64,000 nt of DNA, taken from the NCBI GenBank assembly GCA_039000515.1, contig JBCFYV010000012.1:91207588-91271587 (forward strand), read 5' to 3'. Shown here piece by piece: positions 24,746 through 32,480 of this stretch. Numbering within the stretch: the stretch's first letter is position 1; every line of letters starts with the position of its first letter. The notes beneath the pieces are model-generated. The model had not been told where the DNA came from. It saw nothing but the letters and a program-made list of their open reading frames with translations, and made no database searches. Source of the DNA: Timema cristinae (Eukaryota > Arthropoda > Insecta > Phasmatodea > Timematidae). The position numbers and the translations under genes are program-made.

Positions 24746-27700
24746 TAATAATAATAATAATAAAATGTTTGGGCTATATCACTCTGTACCTCAGTTTGTG
24801 GCAAGATTAACCAGTAGGCCTACTAACGTACCATTGCCCACGGGAAGCCCAAGTGTACAATCATACATTCTTTTCATGTGGGCTCTTTCCATGTCCTGAT
24901 GAAGTGAAAGGATGATGGTAGTGAATATGACTGTGTGTAGCCAATTAAGATCCTAAATTAACTATGCCTATTTAACCAAACTGTGGTGACCATGGGAATT
25001 ATTTCCCTTATGAGAGAAATCCCTTGGGCGACAATTGAACCTAGAATCTCTAGGTCAGCAGCCAGGAGCTCTGACCACTATATCAAGAGGCTGGCTGCCC
25101 CTCAGATAACACCTAAATTAGGTTGGTAATAAAGCTCAGACCAGATACCTCATTGCGGTAAGGTTTTTTTTATTGTGCTTTAGAGAACAATGGAATTGAG
25201 TCCAGTGAAACAGTTTCACCATATTTTGAAAAATATATACAACAAAATTGAAAAATTATCATTATAAAGTGATTAGAACTATTAAAATGATCACAATTTC
25301 ATTGTTGTCAAATGACGGATGCAATAAATTGTACTTATATACATTTACTGGTCTTCTATTTGGTAGCCTGGTTGATCGAATGTGAGACAGACTTGAGTAT
25401 ATTAAAGGTATTTTGCCAAACAGCGAAAGTCAACCTTCACTCAACCACACCAGAACCATGACCCTACACCACTTAATTTTTTTTAAATTAAATTTTCTTT
25501 CATTGAACCTTACTTTTGTATCTTTATTGATTTAATAAAAAAAAACTGATATACAAGTACAATATCAAATGAGAGAATTGGTATCCAACTTTTAATTTTT
25601 CAAATTGAACTTTTAAAATGTCGCTATATAACAATTTTACTTGAGATAATAATTAACTAGTTAGGTAGAGTTTTGAGGTTTTTTTTATTCTAAACTTATC
25701 TCAAGCAATCGTCTCAGAAAGTACTTGAATACCGAGTTGAGTCAAGCCAAAATAGAATTCAAATGGGTATTTGATAATTATGTGGTTGGAGGAGGTAGTT
25801 GGGAGAAAAGCAAGAAGAAGAGGGATGGGCGCTATAAAGGAATACATCTAGAAGAGGGGTGAATGGAGGGCCATAAATGATGAAGAAATGTATCTAGATA
25901 GAAAAAACGGAAGAGATTCACAAATTATACCCAGTTCACTGGAACAATAAACTGATGATTATTTGATAACTAATGCTTTTAATTAGACATCAAGTGATTG
26001 TTAAAATTAAAAACTTATTTTAATTAAAAGAAAACTCTCATGTTTAAAATAATGTAACACATAAATAGTCTTAAACAACATGCTCATAATTTGAGTACTC
26101 ACAGACCCCTATTATTTAGTGGGATTTTAAGTTTCAAAATTAGTTTACTTTTGAAATTTTTTGTTTAGTTAATCAATAAAAGTTAAAATCCAAACTTGAG
26201 GTGAGGATGCAGTGGACATGAAAAAAGTCCAGTGTTTTTATTTTCAGTTTTTATAGCAAAACTTTTTTGCCCAAAGAAATTGAATATTGCTCCAGTAGAA
26301 ATATAGAGTTTAATTCTCTTCACACCTGCCTCACTGGCGTAGTTGGCTAACATGCTAGTCGTGTTGAGCTCGACTGCTGAGGACGGGGAGATCGAGGTTC
26401 GAATCTCGGTCGGGTGAACTGGGGGTGGTTTTCCTAAATGGTTTTCCACTCTCCCTCCACGCATATACGGGTTCACTTCCTCTAATTCAACATTCCCAAT
26501 TCCTAATCCATTAGCGTAATTAGTACTTAAAGCGTATAACCCTAACGAGTAGTAAGGGGTGGTGCTAATATTATTATTATTAATTCTCTCCACATCTTCA
26601 CATAATGATATCGTCAGTTGTTGAATATCTGTCATGAACATAGCAGCATTAGAGGACAAAAGTTGTCATTAAATTCCAGGATACCCTTGACAGATATTCA
26701 ACAACTGTTGATATCACCATGTGAAGAAAATTAAACTCTATGTTTATACTGAAGCACTATTTGATTTATTTTGATATAAAAATTGCAAAAATACTTACCT
26801 TAGCTACTGTTCTCTACTTATCCACCTTATGGAGAAAAAAATAAAAACAATAGACTGGTAATTAGTGTTAGTCCTAAATGTTCTTTCCTCCCGATATTCT
26901 CTTGTATGGTGCTAGTTTGAACCTCTTCCCTTCATCACATGGTTGTATATAGAAATTAAGAGACATACCCCCCACTGAGTTATTGTTTTCCTGCTCCCCT
27001 GACAGGCTGAGGTGACCCCGTGGATCAGCAGCAAACACAACATGGGCATGGCATTCAACCGCAGCACGTGGCAGGACATTCGGCACTGTGCCGAGTTCTT
27101 CTGCACTTATGATGACTACAACTGGGATTGGAGCCTGCAGCACATCTCGCAGGGATGCTTGGCCCACAAGCTGCACGCTATGGTCATGAAGGGCCCTCGC
27201 GTCTTCCACATTGGCGAGTGGTCAGTAGTGTCATCTCACCGTTCAAGACCTCTTGTTAATTTATTGTTACGCCAAACAAATTGTTGTACATGGCTTGAAA
27301 CATTTCATACCAGTCCTGTCCTTAGGGCAGAGCAGTTGTAGAGGCCAACTCTAGTCCTCAAGGTAGTGATGGGAGGAATCGAGTAAAAGTAGTCGAGAAC
27401 ATTGATTCTGCAGCAAATCGGCTGTACTCAATTCTTCTGGAAATTCTCGAGTTATCCTAGTTGAACCTTGTTATTCTTTATCTTTAGGTATAATTGACCT
27501 TATTGGTTGGTATGTTTACTCTGTTATTTTAATACAAAACCTTTTCTCCTATAAAGCTCATTTTTCAGCCATAGACACTTTGCTACATTAAACTCAACCT
27601 TAGGGTTTGACTGTTTCAAATCAGAATCGAAGATCACGTTTCCAATTATTTTTAAAAGTAGTCGGTCCAAACTTCTTGACTATTTTTACTTGCTTATCTG

Positions 27701-29223
27701 ACTCTTATTAGTTTTAAGTTAAAAGTAATATATTTCCATCACAAATATGTGTTCCATAGAGCTCATTTCAAATAACAGTTTCTGTTGCTTCGGGAAAATC
27801 TCCCTTTATTGTTCAATTATCATACATACAATCTCAATACAAAACACTCGAAATTCAAGTTAAGGACTTGGTCGCTAAGCAAATCTCATTTTCGATTATT
27901 TTAAAAGTACTTGGTCAAAACTACTTGATTCTTTTTACGCAGAGATCCAATCCCCACACTCGCAAATAAGTAAACATGGAAAGAGTTTTCTTAATAAATA
28001 AAACTACAGGTATTGAACAAAATAAATAAAATATGACTAAATTAATTTTTTTAAGTGTTATAAAAAACATACCTAAAGATTTGTTGATAATCCTCTTAAA
28101 ATTGGAATAGTACATTTATAATATGTCTTCATCTGATATTAGTCTTGACTTTGATTCCTATACATCTAAATTAGTCTATTCATTATTATACTCACTGTCT
28201 AGTTCACTTAATTTAATACATATGTATATAATAATAAAAATAAAACTTCAATAGTAGTAGATTTATAACAAATGACTCGACCTAAAATAATGCTGGATAG
28301 GTTGTTGGTAAAGTATGTCAATATATTCTTTTATAAAACTAATATTTTTAGCTTTATAATAACAGTACATTGGTCAAGCAACGTGAAAACTGAAACTATG
28401 AGGAGGGAGGTCAGTGAAGACAGAAAGAGCTTATATCATTGGTGTTGAATTCCTTTGAAAGGCTCGATGAGCACATATTTCACAATCTTCTGAACATGAG
28501 TAATAAGGGTTAACCAATTGTTATTGGAAATGTGTTTGAATGTATGTTTCCCTCTAAAGTACTCAACTACTTTTACTCAAGTACTTGCTTCTTTTAAAAT
28601 AGAATCAAGTAACTACTTGATTCTTAGAAATAACCGATTTTGCCCATCACTTCCTTAAGGAGTTTAAATAAATCTCTGGAGGGGCGAAGGAGAGAGACTG
28701 GCCTAAATACTTAGTATCTTAATGAGTTTGTGCTACTGGCCAAATATTGACGTTCATAACACTAGTTGGGAGGGCTCGCTGCTGATGTTGCTGTGCGAGA
28801 TTAAGTTACTTTGTGAGTCATGTGCTGAGCTAAACTTCTGTCAATTACCCTATTTTTTTTAAATACTAGCATTTGCTTGGAAGGAGGATGTAAAAACTAT
28901 GTGGGGGAAGAAAAAATATTTTTAGCAACTCTAGTTAAAATTGAACCTTAACAACATAAAAACATCAAACTTGTATTTGTATGTGTTTTTATTTTTATGG
29001 TTTCAGTGGTGTGCACCACAAGAAGGCCAACTGCGAGTCGACAGCAGTGATATCAAAAGTGCAGCAGGTGCTGAAGTATGCGAACAAACATCTGTACCCC
29101 AGCTACCTCACCCTCACAGTCACCAACATTAACAAGAAACAGAAGCTGCGCAAGGGGAACGGGGGTTGGGGTGACATTCGGGACCACCAGCTGTGCGTCA
29201 ACATGACCCGGCCGGGCAGGTAG
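5003..29223 (+). CDS. MGAT2: MGAT2: alpha-1,6-mannosyl-glycoprotein 2-beta-N-acetylglucosaminyltransferase (7 coding exons)
   Basis: Golgi type II membrane glycosyltransferase that adds beta-1,2-GlcNAc to the alpha-1,6 mannose arm, the step committing N-glycans to complex form. Join: 5003-5236, 8181-8347, 9920-10161, 13844-13989, 15476-15636, 27006-27220, 29007-29223. All junctions are GT-AG and the phases agree, except that exon 2 is one base short. Allowing for that base the product is about 460 aa; vertebrate MGAT2 is about 447. Order: short basic cytosolic tail, one membrane anchor (about residues 17-33), a sequon-rich stem, then the catalytic domain. Family signatures seen: [31 protein letters not shown], the metal-binding [29 protein letters not shown] and [10 protein letters not shown], with the family cysteines. 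The start ATG lies 23 nt after a good acceptor (ttccttgcag, ending 4979), so a 5' untranslated exon should exist upstream; it was not found. Introns carry four minisatellites and many transposons. Identification is firm; the exact C-terminus is open. Confidence 0.96.
5224..6886 (+). repeat. Minisatellite 1: about 28 copies of a 58-bp unit containing the MGAT2 exon 1 donor
   Basis: The unit starts with CAACAGCACCCAG, the last 13 nt of exon 1, followed by GTACTTGC and about 40 nt of intron ending CCCAAACTATG. Nearly every copy keeps CAG|GTACTT or TAG|GTACTT and an acceptor-like CTCTCAG. Copies differ by CCCAG/CTCAG/CCTAG, CGAAG/CAAAG and many single-base indels. The last copy (about 6830) reads CAACAGAACCCAGCCACTT and has lost the GT. 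Because 58 is not a multiple of 3, frames drift and several overlapping open frames appear on both strands. They are by-products of the repeat. Confidence 0.95.
6887..8180 (+). other. MGAT2 intron 1 remainder
   Basis: AT-rich intron. It contains the palindromic repeat at 7745-7975 (separate entry) and a motif region around 7380-7510 (cagacggacagacaaacaaa) of a kind found in interspersed repeats. No coding potential was seen. Confidence 0.6.
7745..7975. repeat. Palindromic MITE-like repeat, copy 1
   Basis: The left arm (aatattgctcc ... ttttcttcgcaagattatatcaac) is the inverse of the right arm (ggttggtatcaccacgtgaagaaaac ... gaagcaatatt), with a short spacer containing gtcctggaatttaatggcaa. 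The same sequence occurs at about 26264-26765, split there by a SINE. The two copies define one interspersed family with long inverted repeats. No clear target duplication was found. Confidence 0.6.
8181..8347 (+). CDS. MGAT2: MGAT2 coding exon 2: stem and first beta strand of the catalytic fold
   Basis: Begins after gttacttcag with [15 protein letters not shown] and ends LVIVV, the conserved hydrophobic strand that precedes QVHxR in MGAT2 proteins. The observed length is 167 nt, which leaves phase 2, while exon 3 starts in phase 0. The junction reads GTGGTCAG|GTGAGT. Most copies of the repeat that follows read GTGGTCCAG|GTGAGT. With that extra C the exon is 168 nt and the junction reads VVQ|VHTR as the family requires. 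The missing C is most simply an assembly error in the repeat edge, or a real frameshift. Confidence 0.88.
8316..9080 (+). repeat. Minisatellite 2: about 19 copies of a 40-bp unit containing the MGAT2 exon 2 donor
   Basis: Unit: GTGAGTGTGCAGTGAACATT then CTCTAGTCATTGTGGTCCAG. The second part is the 3' end of exon 2, so each unit is roughly the last 33 nt of the exon plus the six-base donor GTGAGT. I count 19 donor positions between 8348 and 9055; one reads GTGATG, and a few have lost a base next to the junction. In the exon frame a unit reads GTG AGT GTG CAG TGA, so using any later donor would bring in a stop. Confidence 0.95.
9081..9919 (+). other. MGAT2 intron 2 remainder
   Basis: AT-rich intron with a pyrimidine tract before the acceptor at 9919. 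No repeat family or coding signal was recognised. Confidence 0.5.
9920..10161 (+). CDS. MGAT2: MGAT2 coding exon 3: catalytic domain, N-terminal part
   Basis: Acceptor tttgtctcag, donor GGAACA|GTAAGT; 242 nt, enters in phase 0 and leaves in phase 2. Encodes [15 protein letters not shown], then [25 protein letters not shown] and the DCPRN segment with two family cysteines. All are immediately recognisable as MGAT2. The split codon (CA|A, Gln) is completed by exon 4 to read KKEQAKEMMC. Confidence 0.95.
10640..11490 (-). pseudogene. hAT transposase relic (C-terminal dimerisation region)
   Basis: Minus-strand translation gives the segment [19 protein letters not shown], then [14 protein letters not shown] and CEEFKNKL. 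This matches the hAT C-terminal pattern LPGxNAxVERxFSxxNxxW...KxLxxxL...SCxEFxxxL. Upstream pieces such as [13 protein letters not shown] are in other frames, so the gene is broken by frameshifts and stops. It lies inside the hAT ends at 10400 and 12668. Confidence 0.7.
11613..11775 (-). repeat. SINE family A fragment
   Basis: Antisense copy of the tRNA-derived family seen complete at 26326-26579. Shared blocks are a purine-rich stretch gaggaaggaagcatttgcgt, aaaccatttagggaaaacca and a B-box-like region around gactcgaacc. Sits inside the hAT relic, so it inserted later or was carried with it. Confidence 0.6.
12669..13843 (+). other. MGAT2 intron 3, right part
   Basis: Intron sequence with no recognised repeat or coding signal; a T-rich tract (about 13285-13305) and a pyrimidine-rich stretch before the exon 4 acceptor. 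Confidence 0.5.
13844..13989 (+). CDS. MGAT2: MGAT2 coding exon 4: [19 protein letters not shown] segment
   Basis: Acceptor ttctttatcag, donor CACACAG|GTATCT; 146 nt, in phase 2, out phase 1. It carries the most conserved block of the family, [19 protein letters not shown], and a sequon NHT at its end. The last base (G) pairs with GG of exon 5 to give the Gly before MVLFLEED. Confidence 0.96.
14451..15458 (+). repeat. Minisatellite 3: about 21 copies of a 49-bp unit ending beside the MGAT2 exon 5 acceptor
   Basis: Unit: TATCTTGTTTCTATTGGGAG then TATAAAGTGTGAGCCATGTG and TAGCTACCA. Copies are nearly identical; the main variation is TGTAG/TGCAG and a few missing bases. The final partial copy runs into gtgtgagacgtgtgtgtttgctag, the exon 5 acceptor, so the array occupies the usual branch-point and pyrimidine-tract zone of this intron. 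The high identity points to recent expansion or gene conversion. Confidence 0.95.
15476..15636 (+). CDS. MGAT2: MGAT2 coding exon 5: metal-binding EED segment
   Basis: Acceptor tttgctag, donor AAGAAG|GTAAGA; 161 nt, in phase 1, out phase 0. Encodes [15 protein letters not shown]. The EED is the metal and UDP-sugar binding motif that takes the place of DxD in this family (about residues 270-272). It continues with the cysteine cluster TCRSSCDKC and NILSLGTY. The 49-bp repeat array ends about 17 nt upstream of the acceptor. Splicing directly to 27006 (phase 0 to 0) gives GDSKK|AEVTPW, which matches the family, so no exon is needed between. Confidence 0.95.
15637..18070 (+). other. MGAT2 intron 5, first part
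   Basis: AT-rich intron with a poly-A run (about 15918-15934). At 16680-16900 there is an irregular tandem repeat with repeated ttaga(g/t)tgcttacagg and aggtttattaa elements, old and diverged. No coding potential was recognised. Confidence 0.5.
18085..18985 (+). repeat. Minisatellite 4: about 30 copies of a 30-bp unit
   Basis: Unit CCTGAGATCCTAGATAGTGT then CTGACATTGA, running for about 900 bp in MGAT2 intron 5. Copies vary more than in the other arrays (taatatcctag, gaaatccttg, ggcttgagatc), so it is older. The 30-bp period is a multiple of 3 and yields a long repetitive minus-strand open frame, which I do not regard as a gene. Confidence 0.93.
19500..19625 (-). repeat. tRNA-like SINE fragment
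   Basis: Antisense B-box-like core gggaatcaaacctagtcctc with an upstream A-box-like segment (agaacgttgctttgtagactg). It resembles the other antisense tRNA-derived repeats of the window but is too diverged to place in a family. Confidence 0.35.
19745..20835 (-). pseudogene. Tc1/mariner-superfamily transposase relic
   Basis: Minus-strand translation in drifting frames gives, in order, a helix-turn-helix-like piece ([13 protein letters not shown]), then GYVNLQN and ENQHKLHQ, then [13 protein letters not shown] with the catalytic Asp motif of DDE_3 transposases (QQDGAxxH), then [25 protein letters not shown] and the C-terminal HFQHIL followed by a stop. Order and spacing fit the long mariner-like transposases common in arthropods. 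Many stops and frameshifts show it is dead. Terminal repeats were not located. Confidence 0.72.
20836..22114 (+). other. MGAT2 intron 5, between mariner relic and hAT element
   Basis: AT-rich intron. Around 21185-21260 there is a patch (ggaaatcaaatccaaacc ... ccactccagtgttctcccac) resembling a degraded tRNA-derived repeat. Nothing else was recognised. Confidence 0.4.
22115..23227. mobile_element. hAT-type non-autonomous element
   Basis: Inverted ends CAGTGTTTCCCTAACTTTGG (22115) and its counterpart CAGTATTTTCCAAACTGTGG read inwards from 23227; CAGTGTTTCCCAAACT is a classic hAT end. The flanks tctttgag and ccttaaag are weakly alike (5 of 8), as expected for an old 8-bp duplication. The interior is A-rich and non-coding and contains an (ATC)n microsatellite and a repeat patch shared with two other sites. 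Confidence 0.6.
23070..23206. repeat. (ATC)n microsatellite plus shared repeat tail, copy 1
   Basis: About 75 bp of ATC/ACC trinucleotides followed by cagcctgtgaccgggtcagt then ttagtaaaatgtctctatctt. The same tail occurs at 37639-37690 and 40150-40183, each preceded by CAT-rich sequence, so it is an interspersed repeat family. Confidence 0.75.
23228..24960 (+). other. MGAT2 intron 5, middle part with (AAT)n microsatellite
   Basis: AT-rich intron. At 24588-24764 there is a long imperfect (AAT)n tract with GAT interruptions, which creates a spurious poly-Ile/Leu frame on the minus strand. No gene was recognised. Confidence 0.6.
24962..25108 (-). repeat. tRNA-derived SINE, antisense
   Basis: Read on the minus strand it has an A-box-like TGATATAGTGGTCAGAGCTC and a B-box-like segment around AGGTTCAATTG about 35 nt later, the spacing of an RNA polymerase III promoter. 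A related copy lies at 39900-40045. Confidence 0.6.
25109..26263 (+). other. MGAT2 intron 5, right part
   Basis: AT-rich sequence with no recognised gene; a purine-rich stretch at about 25790-25930. Confidence 0.4.
26264..26765. repeat. Palindromic MITE-like repeat, copy 2 (split by a SINE)
   Basis: Left arm (gaatattgctccagtagaaa ... ttctcttcac) and right arm (ccatgtgaagaaaattaaac ... gaagcactattt) are inverse to each other. With the SINE at 26326-26579 removed the order matches copy 1 at 7745-7975, including the spacer with catgaacatagcagcattag in the opposite orientation. Confidence 0.6.
26326..26579 (+). repeat. Full-length tRNA-derived SINE (family A) with target duplication
   Basis: A-box region TGGCGTAGTTGGCTAACATG and B-box GGTTCGAATC about 45 nt later, then a non-tRNA body (ggtggttttcctaaatggtt, ccctccacgcatatacgggt) and a 3' (ATT)n tail. 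It is flanked by TTAATTCTCTTCACA and TTAATTCTCTCCACA (from 26310 and from 26580), a 15-bp target duplication with one difference. This copy serves as reference for the antisense fragments elsewhere in the window. Confidence 0.88.
27006..27220 (+). CDS. MGAT2: MGAT2 coding exon 6: SSKHNMG and TYDDYNWDW segments
   Basis: Acceptor cccctgacag, donor GAGTG|GTCAGT; 215 nt, in phase 0, out phase 2. Encodes [34 protein letters not shown] and RVFHIGE. The last codon (TG|T, Cys) is completed by exon 7, giving the family motif GECGVHHKK. A sequon NRST is present. A reading frame continues past the donor but loses MGAT2 similarity at once. Confidence 0.95.
27364..28652. mobile_element. hAT-type non-autonomous element (MGAT2 intron 6)
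   Basis: Starts TAGTGATGGGAGGAATCGAG and ends, read from the other strand, AAGTGATGGGCAAAATCGGT. Flanks CCTCAAGG (27356-27363) and CCTTAAGG (28653-28660) are an 8-bp target duplication with one change. Interior is AT-rich, with repeated acttgattct/agtacttgg-like motifs near both ends and no transposase. Confidence 0.75.
29007..29223 (+). CDS. MGAT2: MGAT2 coding exon 7: C-terminal segment
   Basis: Acceptor tatggtttcag, 217 nt including the TAG stop at 29221-29223. Encodes [11 protein letters not shown], a helical segment and [13 protein letters not shown], the conserved C-terminal block. The frame ends MTRPGR. The stop codon overlaps a donor-like site (GGGCAG|GTAGCA at 29219/29220). Splicing there to 35649 would replace the last residue and add a short tail (separate entry). 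A candidate poly(A) signal AATAAA is at 29715-29720, about 490 nt past the stop. Confidence 0.93.
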
Positions 29224-31640
29224 CAGAGGGCCCCCCTCGGACATCGACATCCCGACTACTGACCCCCAATGTTCCTGATGAACTACATTTGCTCTTATTA
29301 ACCAGCATCTTATCTCGAAAGGAATTCTACGACACTCGACACTCGGCTTGAAATGATAATATGTACACAAATTTGCGATTATTGTGGGGTTTATTGAAGG
29401 GGTGAAGGGTGGGATCGTATTGTCGCAAGGGACAAAATATGCCGAAAAATTAATTTAAGAGGTGACCATTTTAAATATATATATTTCTCTGGCCAGTTTT
29501 AAATATGTGTTCTTCATTAATTTAATACAAGTTAATGTATCCTTCCAGAAAGCTCAGAGGTGATAAATTAGTGGTGTACATTTGAAGATAAAGTTTGTGA
29601 TTGTGAACATTGTGAACATGACAAACAATCATAACAGATATAAAAACTTAAAAAATTATATTGTATTGTTGAGTGAAAATACCTGCAGGCAGCTATAATT
29701 TGACATATCCTGGGAATAAACGTTAAAAAGGGGATTTTATTGGTATGTTTATCATGCAGGCTATTGATGTCATAATCTAAGGGGCTATGAGGGACGAAGA
29801 GAGGAGTTAACAGGCTACACCCTAGAATTTGCCTGGTTGAGAAACCACAGTGGAAATCAAAATGTGGAAATCAACCCCAGGACACTCGGCTGGGATTTCG
29901 CATAGTCAAATCTTGACCTTTTTTGGCTAGAGTTAGGAGTGCAATCAAATTAATTTTAAAAACATAACTCTAGATTATGATGTGTATGATTTTAACTCCT
30001 CTGGTATTTTCATCAAACAAGCAAGGATTTAAAAAAAATAAACCATTTCATCTGATTGGTTGCAGCTGACTGAGGGTTTCACCGAAGCTGTCTATGTTTA
30101 GCTGGTCTTCTTGTTCTCGAATCTTAAAAACAATCCTTTGATAACTAGGATTGTAATTTAATTATTTTTATTTATTTTTTTATTCACAAATTCACTCAAG
30201 TCATCCAATTACATATCTTTCTTTGATTGGATCAACCCTTTTATTTCTGCATTGTAAAATATATAATATTTTTTAGCCTTAAGGAGAAATAGTTTATTGC
30301 AAGGGTTATGTTTTGTGAAGAAAATATCATGGGCGCTCTTAACTACCACTTGTGTATTGTCACTTTATTGGTTTAGTTTTTGGTGACCAGACTCCGGCAA
30401 TTTAAAAAGTAAAAGGTTGATTTGCAAAGGTCATTAGTGAACAGATGTCCTGAAGCACTAGTTTGGACTTTGATAAAAAATGAAATTATTAGTAAAATTC
30501 TATAAACATTAAAAAATGAAATCATTAGTAAAGTTCAATAAACACATATATGTAAATAGAAATTTGCAAATTTGTTTTTTTGCAGTAAAAGTAGAAAGTT
30601 ACACTTTTAAAAAAAATGTCCTTAGATTAATTTGTATTAAACTTGTTTGCATCTTAAATATAATTATTCATATTTTACCCATTACCATTTTACCATATTT
30701 ACCACTATATATAATAAATATCAACATCACTTAACTCCAAATAGGAATTATGTTAAGAAAACCCCAGCTCTTTTTTCTTGCAAAACATACCCATCAATAT
30801 GGGTAAAGTTGATACGAATTTAGAGTTTTTTTAAAAATAACATAAGGTTCAAGAACAATCTCCTGCCACTAAAAAAAATATCACACCTAATGTGTAATTA
30901 TATTTTATAATTTACAAGTGAATAACTTTAGTAGCATAAGGTGGGGTAAAATTGATCACTTATTTCATCTTTATTCTGGTCAACTTTTAACACTTGTGAT
31001 TCCAAATATATTAACACAGGCTAATCTTTTTTTTTTTTTTTAATTATTACTCACCTTAAAATATTTATTTTGACTATTTCTACAATCATCAATAAAATTA
31101 TTTTCGAGTAAATAATGAAAATTCATTGAATAATGATATTAATGTTTATAATTATAAAGACTAAGGCACACCTAGTCCTTGTTTACTCCAACTTACTTTC
31201 ATTACTAATCACTAACACTTTTGTCATCAAGTTTGTGAAAACTGTATGGATTACATCTTTGATCTATAGCCTCATATTTTCCTGAAACCTGGCTTTTATA
31301 AATTATTCATTTATCTTCAACTGATGGATAGTGAGGAAAAAGTGTTTGTTTTTGCTATTTGAATTTTATTAAAAATTTGACCTTAAAAAACTCTACTTAT
31401 TTTAATATATATATCTGTTTAAAATTTGGTCAATATAAAACCACCTTTTATCAGGTTAGCCAGACCAAAACATCTCTCTACTGGTTTCTTGAGGAACCAA
31501 TTCATTACTGCCTCCAGAATTAGTACTAGTACTAATGTTAGTGGAGCTTGAGTCTGGTGAATCAACTTTTTATTCTTTACAGCAGTTACCCTATAATTTT
31601 ACTTATATTATCAGATGTTGTGGCAAAATTCTAAGATCTT
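29224..31640 (+). other. MGAT2 3' UTR and downstream AT-rich region
   Basis: 3' UTR of the short MGAT2 form at its start. Beyond about 29.8 kb it is AT-rich with no recognised gene. Motifs gggtaaagttgatac (about 30800) and ggtggggtaaaattgatcac (about 30940) resemble gatcaactttaccc at about 32798 in reverse. They may be subterminal repeats of the pogo-like element whose transposase relic follows. Confidence 0.4.
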
Positions 31641-32480
31641 TGACATAGACTGGCCTACCAAGTGTAACATAACATTTACCCTTCTCTGTCTTCCACAACT
31701 AGCTGACCCTCTATTAAGAGTTTATTGAGTTTTAAGAAATTCTTATAGTTCTGAAGCCCACTTTACACTATAATTATCCTGAGAATCTTTCATATCATCA
31801 GCTGGAGTTTCTTCAGAACCGCACTGTGCTTAAAGGAATGATCTCTGATACTTTGAAGCCAGAAAGAACATTTGCTGGGTTGCTGATTCCAACATTATTC
31901 TTTGATCCACCTAATTTCTTTGGAAACTCAGATTTTAGCAAAACCTCACCATTTTTTAACTTCACCAAATGTGGTGCTTTCCACACTATTCTATCACCGC
32001 ATCAGAGAAGTGATTAGATATATTTTCACCAATTAGAACTACAGGGCTGTCAAGATTCCTAATCCAAGGAATCAGAAAACTAAAACATTCTTCAAACGTT
32101 TCAAGTCAATAAAACTGGATTTATTAGATCTATATTCAGACCTTGCAATAACTCCTTCATTCCATGATTAATAAACATGCAAGGCTTTATAAACAATGAA
32201 TGTTAGGAAGGACTTTGTCTTCACCTGTCTCGCAATCATCACATTTAATCTACTCTTATGTGTCCAGAAGTCTATCTCCTTGTTTGATAAGCACTTCACT
32301 TGCCCCTGGGTTGTCCTGAAAATTAGTTTCACCAAGATTTATTGTGTTTTACGGTGGAAAACCAAGCAATATAAATTGAAAATTATCATAGTATTTATAA
32401 TTTGTCGATTAGCAACAGCAACCCTAACTTTTAATATTCTTGCACATTCTCAGACTTGTTTTTGCCCATGAAGCCTAGGA
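31640..32480 (-). pseudogene. pogo/Tigger-type (DDE_1) transposase relic
   Basis: Minus-strand translation gives FLIPWIRNLDSPVVLIGENI then SNHFS, matching the DDE_1 pattern IPWxRxLxGKVVLIGDNLSSH; here the catalytic Asp of GDN reads Glu. Upstream pieces NPGASEV, VLPNIHCL and MEW are in the expected order but in different frames with stops. The element is old and inactive; ends were not defined with certainty. Confidence 0.65.

Noticed and set aside
24568..24804. Hydrophobic poly-Ile/Leu membrane protein
   Set aside because: Pure translation of an (AAT)n microsatellite.
26183..26659. 158-residue minus-strand open frame
   Set aside because: It reads through the antisense of a SINE and a palindromic repeat; no protein family resemblance.
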